Source: Streptosporangiaceae bacterium
GTDB lineage: Bacteria; Actinomycetota; Actinomycetes; Streptosporangiales; Streptosporangiaceae
Assembly: GCA_030045215.1 (NCBI GenBank)
Contig: JASIBJ010000378.1
Coordinates: 1-12,840 of the forward strand
Direction: 5' to 3'
Length of the DNA stretch: 12,840 nt
Every line of letters starts with the position of its first letter. The first letter of the stretch is position 1. Under the pieces are notes generated by a model. It ran no database searches, was not told the origin of the DNA, and saw nothing but the letters and a program-made list of their open reading frames with translations. This document shows, one piece after another, positions 6,994-12,840 of this stretch. A program made the position numbers and the translations under genes.

Positions 6994-7101
6994 ATGGCGA
7001 TGTGGCTCAGCTGCACGCGGTACGAGGGCGAGAACCGTTATGACGCGATCCGCGCTGAGTATGAGCGGCATCAGGGTCACCGGCGGGAGTCCCGACGGTA
7101 A
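6994..7101 (+). CDS. Possible 35-codon small ORF, function unknown
   Basis: In the 203-nt gap between the ATPase and the next SRPBCC gene an ATG at 6994 (or 7000) opens a 35-residue frame ending in TAA at 7099-7101. The product is very polar and charged (CTRYEGENRYDAIRAEYERH), with a helix-forming middle and an Arg-rich end. Most codons end in G or C, as in true genes here, but no ribosome-binding site is visible, no family is recognised, and high-GC DNA often gives such frames by chance. It could also be a remnant of a longer gene. The remaining part of the gap, 7102-7175, shows only the GGAAGGA ribosome-binding site of the following gene. Confidence 0.25.
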   Translation: MAMWLSCTRYEGENRYDAIRAEYERHQGHRRESRR

Positions 7102-7175
7102 GCTGCCCCTGCCGCGGCGGCTACCCGGACGGGAGCTGACAAGCAGCCTAGTCATCTCGGCCGGAAGGAACCGGA

Positions 7176-7628
7176 ATGGGAACGATCCAGGTCAGCAGCG
7201 AGCAGGAGGTCGGCGCGCCGGCTGAGGTCGTCTACAGCTACCTCGCTGACATGCGCAATCACCACCCGCGGTTCCTGCCGCCTGCGTTCTCGAACTTCGA
7301 GGTGGAGGCGGGCGGCGTCGGCGCCGGGACAATCATCAAGTACACGTTGACCGCGGGCGGCCGGACCCGGCAGTACCGATCGCAGGTCGCCGAGCCCGAG
7401 CCCGGCCGGGTGCTGACGGAATCCGATACGAACTCCAGCGCGGTTACCACCTTCACGGTCACCCCGCACGGTGACAGCTCTGTCGTCAGGATTTCCACCA
7501 CCTGGAATGGCGCCGGCGGGGTCGGCGGATTCTTCGAGCGGACGTTCGCCCCGCGGGTCCTGCGCGGCATATTGGCCGATGAGCTTCGGCGGCTCGACGC
7601 GTACGCGCGGGCCAGGGGCGGCAGCTGA
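7176..7628 (+). CDS. SRPBCC family protein (polyketide cyclase/dehydrase-like)
   Basis: A 150-residue single-domain SRPBCC protein unrelated in detail to the one at 987. The N-terminal strand (IQVSSEQEV) and the helix APAEVVYSYLADMRNHHPRF are the superfamily signature. They are followed by a FLPPAFSNFEVE segment, a glycine-rich turn (GGVGAGT, about 47-53) and strands ending in VVRISTTWNG. The C-terminal helix (RVLRGILADELRRLDAYA, about 127-144) is normal. Many actinobacteria encode close relatives annotated only as SRPBCC or polyketide cyclase proteins, and a hydrophobic ligand is likely but unidentified. There is no signal peptide. The ATG at 7176 follows GGAAGGA with a 5-6 nt gap, a clear ribosome-binding site. 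It converges with the epoxide hydrolase gene, with a possible shared terminator between them. Confidence 0.88.
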   Translation: MGTIQVSSEQEVGAPAEVVYSYLADMRNHHPRFLPPAFSNFEVEAGGVGAGTIIKYTLTAGGRTRQYRSQVAEPEPGRVLTESDTNSSAVTTFTVTPHGDSSVVRISTTWNGAGGVGGFFERTFAPRVLRGILADELRRLDAYARARGGS

Positions 7629-7648
7629 GAATCCCGGCCTGTCTGTTT

Positions 7649-7668
7649 GACCCGCCGCCAGCGGGGTC
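7649..7668. terminator. Possible bidirectional terminator hairpin between convergent genes
   Basis: GACCCGC and GCGGGGTC pair as a stem of seven base pairs with a one-base bulge around the loop CGCCA. It lies in the 66-nt gap between the stops of the SRPBCC gene (7628) and the epoxide hydrolase gene (7695). No T-run follows on either side, which is common for actinobacterial terminators but leaves the call uncertain. Confidence 0.35.
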
Positions 7669-7694
7669 TAGCCGCTCCCGCAACGGTGACCGCA

Positions 7695-8849
7695 TCAGCC
7701 AGCTGTTCTCAGCGGCCTGAAGAACGCGCGCAGCTCGCCCGCGACTTGCTGTGGTTCCTCGTGCGCCATGAAATGCCCGCCCCGGCCCGGTGTGCTCCAG
7801 TGGCGCAGGTCCGTGAAGACGCGCTCGGCGAAGCTCCTGGGATAGGTGGCGTAGGCAGGTTCGTTGCTCAGGGTCACTGCTGCGGGCACGGTGATCTGCG
7901 GGACAGGCTCGTTCAGCGAGTAGTTGTAATACTGCCGGAACGATGAGCCGATCGTGCCGGTGGCCCAGTACAAGGTCGCCACCGTCAGCAGGGTGTCCTT
8001 GTCCCAGCGGGTCTCCAAGTCGCCCGCGCAGTCGCTCCAGTCGCGGTATTTGTCGATGATCCAGGCGGCCAGGCCGACCGGAGAGTCAATCAGCGCGGCG
8101 GCGATCGTGTCCGGCCTCGTGCACATGATCTCGCTATAGCCCTGGTCATTGACGTCGTACGCGCGGCGGGCGTCGAGGTATGCCTGCTCCGCTGCGGTCG
8201 GCGGCTGTGCGCTGAAGTCGGTGGCGACGACCGCCGAGGTAACGTGCACGCCGACGACGTCGCGCGGGTACAGGGCGCCCAGCCACTGGGTCACGCCGCC
8301 GCCGATGTCCCCGCCGAAGGCTCCGAAGCGGCGGTAGCCCAGGACCTTGGTCATCAGCTCATGCCAGAGCCCGGCCACGTGCCTGCGGGTAAACGGCGAC
8401 CGCGGGAGCTCGGAGTACAGGAAGCCGGGCAGGGAGGGAATGACGACGTCGAAGGCGTCAGCGGGATCACCGCCATCGCCGGACGGGTCGGCGGCCAGCC
8501 TGGCGGCGTGCAGCATCTCGACGAAGCTGCTCGGCCATCCGTGCGTCATGATCAACGGCATCGGGGACGGTGCCCCCTCGGCGACCTTGCCGCGCAGGTG
8601 GACGAAGTGCACCGACCGCCCGCCGACCTCGGCAACGCAGTGCGGGTAGGCGTTGAGCGCCCGCTCCGACGCGCGCCAGTCGAACCCGTCCGCCCAGTAG
8701 GAGACGAGGTCGCGCAGGTAGCCGGGATCGGTCCCGGCAGCCCAGAACGCCGCGTCCGACGCCGTGGTGAACCGGGTCCGAGACAGGCGGAAGCGCAGGT
8801 CGGCCAGGACTTCATCGGGTATGCAGATCTGGAAAGACTTAACTGTCAT
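7695..8849 (-). CDS. Epoxide hydrolase, EHN (microsomal-type) alpha/beta-hydrolase
   Basis: Opens epoxides to vicinal diols through an ester intermediate on an aspartate nucleophile. The 384-residue product begins with an EHN domain (FQICIPDEVLADLRFRL, about 6-22, and the following helices to about residue 75, including YWADGFDWR). It then shows the oxyanion-loop motif HGWPSS (103-108), nucleophile Asp181 in GGDIGG, the Tyr pair in FRQYY (307-308) that polarises the epoxide oxygen, and the catalytic His359 in GGHFMAHEEP. Length and motif spacing fit full-length bacterial EHN hydrolases. The nucleophile context differs from the common GGDWG by Ile for Trp. The ATG at 8849 follows GAAGGA. The frame is open 33 codons further upstream, but the ribosome-binding site and the N-terminus TVKSFQICIP support 8849. 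No signal peptide is seen. The physiological epoxide is unknown; detoxification or catabolism are both possible. Confidence 0.93.
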   Translation of the reverse strand: MTVKSFQICIPDEVLADLRFRLSRTRFTTASDAAFWAAGTDPGYLRDLVSYWADGFDWRASERALNAYPHCVAEVGGRSVHFVHLRGKVAEGAPSPMPLIMTHGWPSSFVEMLHAARLAADPSGDGGDPADAFDVVIPSLPGFLYSELPRSPFTRRHVAGLWHELMTKVLGYRRFGAFGGDIGGGVTQWLGALYPRDVVGVHVTSAVVATDFSAQPPTAAEQAYLDARRAYDVNDQGYSEIMCTRPDTIAAALIDSPVGLAAWIIDKYRDWSDCAGDLETRWDKDTLLTVATLYWATGTIGSSFRQYYNYSLNEPVPQITVPAAVTLSNEPAYATYPRSFAERVFTDLRHWSTPGRGGHFMAHEEPQQVAGELRAFFRPLRTAG

Positions 8850-8897
8850 CGTTTCCTTCGCTCGGGGGTGCCGGGAGACGGGGGCGGCCGACGACCA

Positions 8898-8903
8898 AGA
8901 ATA
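8898..8903 (-). promoter_or_regulatory. Candidate -10 element (TATTCT) for the epoxide hydrolase gene
   Basis: The minus strand reads TATTCT, fitting TANNNT, about 48 nt upstream of the ATG at 8849, giving a leader of roughly 40 nt with the GAAGGA site near its end. No good -35 is seen at 16-19 nt. The interval 8850-8981 contains no other feature I can support. Confidence 0.3.
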
Positions 8904-8981
8904 GGTGGTCAAAGCCGGGCGTACTGGGTAGCCCTGTGCTCTCCCCAACGGGCCGGTGAACTGATCGTCCGCCGCACTCCC

Positions 8982-9065
8982 TCAGGCAGGCACCAGAAGG
9001 ATCTTGCCGCGGCCGGAGCCGCTCTCCAGTAGCTCGTGGGCCTTCGCCGCATTCCGCTGGCCCGG
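8982..9065 (-). pseudogene. Relic of the 3' end of a zinc-type MDR (alcohol dehydrogenase-like) oxidoreductase gene
   Basis: On the minus strand, 27 codons ending in TGA at 8984-8982 read PGQRNAAKAHELLESGSG followed by RGKILLVPA. This matches the usual C-terminus of MDR oxidoreductases (quinone reductase/zinc-binding dehydrogenase type): a helix AAxAHxxLESG, then RGKhVLxP and the stop. Upstream of about 9065 the frame stays open for a while (VLVAWCRV) but no longer resembles the family. The rest of the gene (about 300 codons) is absent, since the phosphotransferase gene begins at 9128. The fragment also precedes that gene's likely promoter. It is best read as what is left after a deletion. 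The similarity is from recalled family patterns and has not been checked by search. Confidence 0.6.
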
Positions 9066-9113
9066 AACCCGACACCACGCGACCAGCACGTCTGCCTGAG
9101 ACCGCGTTGGCAC

Positions 9114-9119
9114 TAGAGT
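9114..9119 (+). promoter_or_regulatory. -10 element (TAGAGT) placing the phosphotransferase start on a leaderless mRNA
   Basis: TAGAGT fits TANNNT and is followed after 8 nt by the GTG start at 9128, the spacing expected if transcription starts at or next to the start codon. No Shine-Dalgarno lies in the 8 nt between. No strong -35 is seen. Leaderless transcripts are common in actinobacteria. Confidence 0.5.
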
Positions 9120-9127
9120 GACGGCCC

Positions 9128-9922
9128 GTGGATCACGAGACGCTGGCCGGCGGGATGGCGAACGCCGGGAACGTCGTGCGTATCGGGCGGCGGATCAGAC
9201 GGCCGCTACCACCTAATTCCGCAACGCTCCACGCCCTGCTGCTCTTCTTGCGGGCCAGTTCGGATGTGAAGGCGCCGCTACCGATCGCGATCGAGGATCA
9301 GGTCGAAGTCGTTGAGTACCTGCCGGGCGACGTGGCATTGGCACCGTACCCTGAGTGGACCAACTCCGTGACCGCGCTCGAAACGCTGGGCGGATTGCTG
9401 CGCCGCTTCCACGACGCGACGACAAGGTGGGACATTCCCGTCGCCGCTTCGTGGTCGCCAGACTTGGCGGACCCCGCAGGCGGACCAGTGATTTGTCACA
9501 ACGACGTGTGCGTTGAGAACGTCGTGTTCCGCAACGGCGTGGCCACGGCCCTGCTCGACTTCGACTTCGCGGCGCCGGGCAGGAGGGTATGGGATGTTTG
9601 CCAGACTGCCCGCTACTGGATACCGCTCACCGATCCGGAGCTGCCCGCCGCGGCGGATCGAGGGATCAAAGATCCTCTTGATCGGCTGCGGCGATTCGTC
9701 GATGCGTACGGCCTCGACACCGCTTGCCGGCATCAGTTCGTGGAGGTTCTGCTCGAGGCCGAGCACGGGGCACGGAGATTTGTGGAAAAGCAGGTGGCGC
9801 GCGGGGTAACGGTGTTCGTTCAGGTGTGGGACGAGGCGGCCATCCGACGTTTCGACCGCAAGATCGCTTGGATTGCCCGCCACGCTGACGAAATCACGGG
9901 CGCCCTGGTCGCTGGCCTCTAG
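9128..9922 (+). CDS. APH-family phosphotransferase (small-molecule kinase)
   Basis: A 264-residue aminoglycoside phosphotransferase-like kinase, which transfers phosphate from ATP to a hydroxyl group on a small molecule or protein. The N-lobe shows LAGGMANAGNVVRIG (about 6-20), standing for the glycine loop, and a VEVVEYLPGDV hinge segment (59-69). The C-lobe has the catalytic loop CHNDVCVENVVF (123-134) with Asp126 and Asn131, and the metal-binding DFDFAAPG (144-151) with Asp144. His-Asn-Asp instead of His-Gly-Asp is normal for a common actinobacterial subgroup whose substrates are not known. The usual ATP-binding Lys is not obvious. Length is complete for this subgroup. The GTG at 9128 is supported by the leaderless -10 element just upstream. 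It is a single gene, convergent with the histidine kinase, with 41 nt between stops and no clear terminator. Aminoglycoside resistance cannot be assumed from this sequence. Confidence 0.85.
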   Translation: MDHETLAGGMANAGNVVRIGRRIRRPLPPNSATLHALLLFLRASSDVKAPLPIAIEDQVEVVEYLPGDVALAPYPEWTNSVTALETLGGLLRRFHDATTRWDIPVAASWSPDLADPAGGPVICHNDVCVENVVFRNGVATALLDFDFAAPGRRVWDVCQTARYWIPLTDPELPAAADRGIKDPLDRLRRFVDAYGLDTACRHQFVEVLLEAEHGARRFVEKQVARGVTVFVQVWDEAAIRRFDRKIAWIARHADEITGALVAGL

Positions 9923-9963
9923 CTAGGCACGCACTTGGCGCGGGACGGCAGCTTAGCAGGTGG

Positions 9964-11475
9964 TCAACGGCCAGCAGCACGACCGGTCGATCGAGCCACG
10001 GTGCCCACGCGCAGGCCCGCGACGGCAGGACTCGCCGTCTCGGGCTCGGCGTGGTCCTGCGGGCCGGGCCCGGCCAACGTGCCCGGCGACGCGGCCGAGG
10101 CGACCGGCAATCCCGGCCGACCGGGAAACCTCACCTGGATGTCGAGACCGCCATCCGGCGGTGCCCACACCCACAAGCTTGCGCCGTGCGCGGCCGCGAT
10201 CGCCCCGACAATGGACAAACCCAGGCCGGGGCTGTCACCGTCCGAGGTCCGGGTGGTACCGCGATGGCGGAACGGCTCAAACATCCCTGGCACCTCAGCC
10301 GGATGAATCACCGGCCCGGTGTTAGTCACGGACAGCACGGCCTGGCCTGACACCGTGGTGGTGCGCACCATCACCGCGCCGCCCGGGTGATTGTGCCGGA
10401 TCGCGTTGTCAAGCAGGTTCGTGATCAGGCGTTCAGCCAGCCGTGCATCGCCGGGGAATACGGCCGGGTTGGCGACGACCGCGAGCTTGATGTCGTGCTG
10501 GTGCGCGTCGGATGAACGGGAGAGCACGGTCTCCTGCGTCAGCGCGGCGAGGTCCACCAGCTCGAACTGGTCGAGCCCGCGCTGGCTGCGGGCCAGCGTC
10601 AGCAGTCCCTCGATGAGCCGTTCCTGCTGCTGTCCGGCTGCGAGCACTCGCCTGCACGCAGCTTCCAGCGAGTCGACCGTGCGGTCCGGGTCGGCGAGCG
10701 CCACCTCCACCAGTGTCCGCTGCCTGGCCAGCGGCGTGCGCAACTCGTGCGAGGCGTTCGCGACAAACTGCCTCTGCGCCGCGAACGAGCCCTCCAGCCG
10801 GGCCAGCAGCCCGTCCACCGTGTCGCCCAGTTCCTTGAGCTCGTCGTCGGGTCCATCGAGCGCGAGGCGCTCGTTGAGGTTGCTCGCGGAGATGTTCCTG
10901 GCTGTTCTGGTAATGGTCCGCAACGGGCTGAGCACGCGGCCCGACACTAGCCAGCCGAGCCCGAGCGCGGCGAGCGTCATCGCGGCGAGCGCAATCCCCG
11001 AGCCGATCAGCAGCGAATTCAGGTAGTCACCCCGCTCCGTCACCACCTGATGCTGGAGCTTGAGCGCCTGCGCGTGCAGATCGCTGACGCACTGGCCGGA
11101 ATTGACCTGGACCGGAATCCGGCTACTGCTGCTGCTGATGGAACAGAAAACCGGCCCGCCGACACCTGGGAGTACCGGAGCGAACAGGCCCTGCCCAGCA
11201 GCTCCTGCCCTGCCCGCGGATACCCGGAATGCGGCCCCCGCGGCGGTGAGCTTCGCCGGAGCGATGTGATCCTCCACGAGTATGTAGGTGATCGTCAGCA
11301 GTCCAGCCCCCGACACCAGGAACAAGATCGCGTAGACGGCGGTCAGTCGCAGCCGTATCGTCCTGCGGGGCAGCCGCACCGAAATCGGACGCCGCGACAG
11401 CCGCGCCGAAGTCGGACACCAGTGCAACCGCAGTGCGCGCGTCTTCGACCCCTCGCGCGCGAGCGGGGACTTCAC
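9964..11475 (-). CDS. Membrane sensor histidine kinase with HAMP domain
   Basis: The 503-residue sensor partner of the response regulator immediately upstream. It has a basic 44-residue cytoplasmic N-terminus, span 1 (about 45-66), an extracytoplasmic loop (67-153) with Cys111, a Ser run (SISSSSS) and Cys129 that may pair, and span 2 (about 155-177). HAMP runs about 178-230, followed by the H-box FVANASHELRTPLA with phospho-acceptor His243, the N-box NLLDNAIRHN (353-362), the G1 region VTNTGP (383-388) with Asn in place of the usual Asp, and the G2 box GLGLSIV (417-423). About 50 Pro/Ala-rich residues extend past the ATPase domain. The GTG start at 11475 overlaps the regulator stop as GTGA, which implies translational coupling. 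An internal GTG at 11379 would fit the family's usual shorter N-terminus but has no ribosome-binding site. The signal is unknown. Confidence 0.95.
   Translation of the reverse strand: MKSPLAREGSKTRALRLHWCPTSARLSRRPISVRLPRRTIRLRLTAVYAILFLVSGAGLLTITYILVEDHIAPAKLTAAGAAFRVSAGRAGAAGQGLFAPVLPGVGGPVFCSISSSSSRIPVQVNSGQCVSDLHAQALKLQHQVVTERGDYLNSLLIGSGIALAAMTLAALGLGWLVSGRVLSPLRTITRTARNISASNLNERLALDGPDDELKELGDTVDGLLARLEGSFAAQRQFVANASHELRTPLARQRTLVEVALADPDRTVDSLEAACRRVLAAGQQQERLIEGLLTLARSQRGLDQFELVDLAALTQETVLSRSSDAHQHDIKLAVVANPAVFPGDARLAERLITNLLDNAIRHNHPGGAVMVRTTTVSGQAVLSVTNTGPVIHPAEVPGMFEPFRHRGTTRTSDGDSPGLGLSIVGAIAAAHGASLWVWAPPDGGLDIQVRFPGRPGLPVASAASPGTLAGPGPQDHAEPETASPAVAGLRVGTVARSTGRAAGR
11362..11415 (-). 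repeat. Diverged 27-nt tandem repeat inside the histidine kinase N-terminus
   Basis: Two adjacent 27-nt units (11389-11415 and 11362-11388) agree at 20 of 27 positions and encode PTSARLSRR followed by PISVRLPRR, residues 21-38 of the kinase, just before the first membrane span. The unit length keeps the frame. The best conserved block is CAGCCGC-N-CCGAA-N-TCGG on the plus strand. Confidence 0.6.
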
Positions 11476-12188
11476 ACCGGTACCCGGTACCCGGCGTGCG
11501 CCACGGTCTCGATGACCGGCGGCTCGCCGAGCTTGCGCCGCAGCCGGCTCATGGTCACCTTGACCGCGGAGCTGAACGGGTCGGCCATCTCATCCCATAC
11601 GCGCTCGAGCAGCTCCTCCGCCGACACCACCCGGCCCTGTGAGGAAAGCAGCAGTTCCAGCACACCGAACTCCTTCGGTCCGAGGTCGAGCAGCTGCTCG
11701 CCGCGGCGGGCGCAGCGCCGTGCCGGGTCTACGGACACGTCTCCGTTGGTCAGCACCGGCGGCACGGCCGGCTGAGCCCGGCGCAGAAGCGCGCGGATGC
11801 GCGCCACCAGCTCGGCGAACGCGAACGGCTTGGGCAGGTAGTCGTCCGCCCCGAGGCTGAGCCCGTCCACCCGGTCCTCGATGGTGGCCGCGGCGGTGAG
11901 CATCAGGACCCGGCTGCGGCAGCCGGCCGCCATCAGCTCGGCACAGACCTCGTCGCCGTGCCGGCCGGGCAGGTCACGGTCCAGCACGATCACGTCGTAC
12001 GCGGTGAAAAGGGCTCGCTCCAGCCCGGTGACTCCGTCGAGCGCCACGTCGACCGCTAGCTGCTCCCGCCGGAGGCCGACGGCGATGGCCTCGGCCAGCT
12101 CGGCGTCGTCCTCGACCAGCAGGACCCGCACCGGTGCTCCCCTCGGGTTTCCGGCCTCGCGGGCAGCGGGCACGCCGCTCACGTCCAT
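11472..12188 (-). CDS. OmpR/PhoB-family response regulator
   Basis: A 238-residue DNA-binding response regulator activated by the histidine kinase encoded just downstream. The receiver domain (about 20-135) has the acidic pair Asp27/Asp28 in LLVEDDAE, phospho-acceptor Asp70 in VIVLDRDLPG, Thr98 in MLTAA and Lys120 in LPKPF. The winged-helix DNA-binding domain (about 145-238) shows LGPKEFGVLELLL and VTMSRLRRKLGEPPVIETVAHAGYRV, the recognition helix and wing of the OmpR class. The ATG at 12188 is chosen because GGAGG lies 8 nt before it. A GTG at 12212 would add eight residues without such a site. About 19 residues precede the receiver domain, slightly longer than usual. The gene lies 42 nt downstream of the DUF5666-like gene and overlaps the kinase gene by 4 nt, so all three are probably one transcript starting right of the window. 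Confidence 0.96.
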   Translation of the reverse strand: MDVSGVPAAREAGNPRGAPVRVLLVEDDAELAEAIAVGLRREQLAVDVALDGVTGLERALFTAYDVIVLDRDLPGRHGDEVCAELMAAGCRSRVLMLTAAATIEDRVDGLSLGADDYLPKPFAFAELVARIRALLRRAQPAVPPVLTNGDVSVDPARRCARRGEQLLDLGPKEFGVLELLLSSQGRVVSAEELLERVWDEMADPFSSAVKVTMSRLRRKLGEPPVIETVAHAGYRVPV

Positions 12189-12196
12189 GCCGGTCA

Positions 12197-12201
12197 CCTC
12201 C
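12197..12201 (-). promoter_or_regulatory. Ribosome-binding site fixing the response regulator start
   Basis: The minus strand reads GGAGGTGACCGGC before the ATG at 12188, giving a full GGAGG core with an 8-nt spacer. It lies downstream of the alternative GTG at 12212, which argues against that longer start. Confidence 0.75.
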
Positions 12202-12230
12202 ACGGGTAGCACCTCAGCCCGAAGGTTCGC

Positions 12231-12840
12231 TTAAGAATCACTGGCCGGATCCTGCAAGGTGATCACCTTGGCGACACCGTCTTTGACGATGATCACCGCG
12301 GCTACGTCGTTGCCGACCTTGACCCCCGACAGCGACCGCACCGGCCCGGTGAACCTGGTCGTGCTGGTCACTTCGGCCGTGACCGACTGCACCGAGCCGC
12401 CGCCGATGGTGATCGTGTCCGAGCCGACCGCCGTCACTGCGGCCTGTATCTCCACCTCCTGGACGGTTCCCTGCCCGGCCGGGCCCCCGCTCTGGCCGGG
12501 CTGTGGCGCTCCCGTGTTCTGCGACGCCGCCGCGGTCGGCGTCGATGCCGCCTGGGCATGCCGGTACACCAGCACGGCGCCCGCTCCGAGCGCCACCGCG
12601 ACGACTGCGGTTATCACGGGCGTCACGAACCTGCGTCGGCGCCCGCTGACGTCTGGCAGCGGATAAGCCGGCGTCGGCGGCACAGCCCATGGGAGGGGAA
12701 CGAGGGGGTCCGTCGGCATCCCGGCACCGACCCTGCCGGGTCGTGCGGGCCGTCCAGCATCCCCTGGCCGGTCCTGGTCCTGTTCGTCATCGTCATCATC
12801 GGGCCAGAGAAAGTCCGGGTATTCGCCGTCGTCCTCCGGC
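12231..12840 (-). CDS. Membrane-anchored DUF5666-like protein with acidic N-terminal region, 5' end outside the window
   Basis: The frame is open from the stop at 12231 to the window edge, so the ATG at 12719 is probably internal. The 202 visible residues begin with an acidic stretch (WPDDDDDEQDQD, 12-23), then a Pro/Arg-rich part, RRRR (67-70) before one membrane span (about 71-93), a Ser/Thr/Gln/Gly-rich linker (about 96-128) and a C-terminal beta-rich domain (about 129-197). That domain runs VEIQAAVTAVGSDTITI, VTAEVTSTTRF, LSGVKVGNDVAAVII and VAKVITLQD, the pattern of DUF5666 domains. The basic residues before the span place the N-terminus inside and the domain outside the membrane. It precedes the response regulator by 42 nt and is probably co-transcribed with it. 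Function is unknown; an extracytoplasmic partner or target of the two-component system is possible. The DUF5666 assignment is from recalled pattern only. Confidence 0.8.
   Translation of the reverse strand, partial: PEDDGEYPDFLWPDDDDDEQDQDRPGDAGRPARPGRVGAGMPTDPLVPLPWAVPPTPAYPLPDVSGRRRRFVTPVITAVVAVALGAGAVLVYRHAQAASTPTAAASQNTGAPQPGQSGGPAGQGTVQEVEIQAAVTAVGSDTITIGGGSVQSVTAEVTSTTRFTGPVRSLSGVKVGNDVAAVIIVKDGVAKVITLQDPASDS

Noticed and set aside
8244..9032. Long open frame on the plus strand opposite the epoxide hydrolase
   Set aside because: It is antisense to a gene with full catalytic motifs. Its translation is Arg/Gly/Pro-rich with no domain pattern, as expected for a shadow frame in high-GC DNA.
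9497..9532. His-Asn-Asp catalytic loop of the phosphotransferase as an unusual active site
   Set aside because: HND in place of HGD is common in a large actinobacterial APH subgroup, so it is not a novelty.
9923..9963. Possible terminator between the phosphotransferase and kinase genes (CTAGCT and AGCTTAG)
   Set aside because: The arms are short, imperfect and more than 20 nt apart; no credible stem forms.
11478..11495. GGTACCC direct repeats at the regulator/kinase junction
   Set aside because: Two 7-nt copies encode the conserved end of the regulator (GYRVPV) and need no further explanation.

Overview
The window is high-GC DNA with strong G/C preference at third codon positions, frequent GTG starts and protein families (DrrAB-type exporter, EHN-type epoxide hydrolase, SRPBCC proteins, OmpR/HAMP two-component pair, DUF5666-like anchored protein) typical of Actinomycetota. 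The order of genes does not identify a genus. No rRNA, tRNA, CRISPR array, insertion sequence or phage gene was seen.

Layout from left to right. (1) The C-terminal two-thirds of an aldehyde dehydrogenase enters from the left edge, followed at once by a small SRPBCC ligand-binding protein on the same strand. (2) Positions 1506-4837 form a leftward block: an ABC exporter ATPase and its permease, with a 4-nt start/stop overlap, then after a 216-nt gap with its own probable promoter a secreted, probably lipid-anchored protein of unknown function. (3) A four-helix membrane protein (+) and a GNAT acetyltransferase (-) converge and overlap by 55 bp. (4) An Mrp/NBP35-type P-loop ATPase without the usual N-terminal MIP18 (DUF59) domain diverges from the acetyltransferase over 66 bp with overlapping -10 elements. 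It is followed by a possible 35-codon ORF and a second SRPBCC protein. (5) An epoxide hydrolase (-) converges on that SRPBCC gene. Behind its promoter lies a 27-codon relic of the 3' end of a zinc-type MDR oxidoreductase. (6) A small-molecule phosphotransferase (+), probably translated from a leaderless mRNA, comes next. (7) A leftward cluster, DUF5666-like membrane-anchored protein - OmpR response regulator - histidine kinase, runs to the right edge. The DUF5666-like frame stays open to the window end, so its start is outside.

Two units look functionally coupled: the exporter pair, and the response regulator/histidine kinase pair with the anchored DUF5666-like protein just upstream. The rest reads as chromosomal metabolic and accessory genes in short transcription units. 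I saw no clear previously undescribed multi-gene system. The less ordinary items are the MDR relic, the truncated-architecture Mrp ATPase, the diverged tandem repeat at the kinase N-terminus, and the anchored acidic DUF5666-like protein tied to the two-component system.
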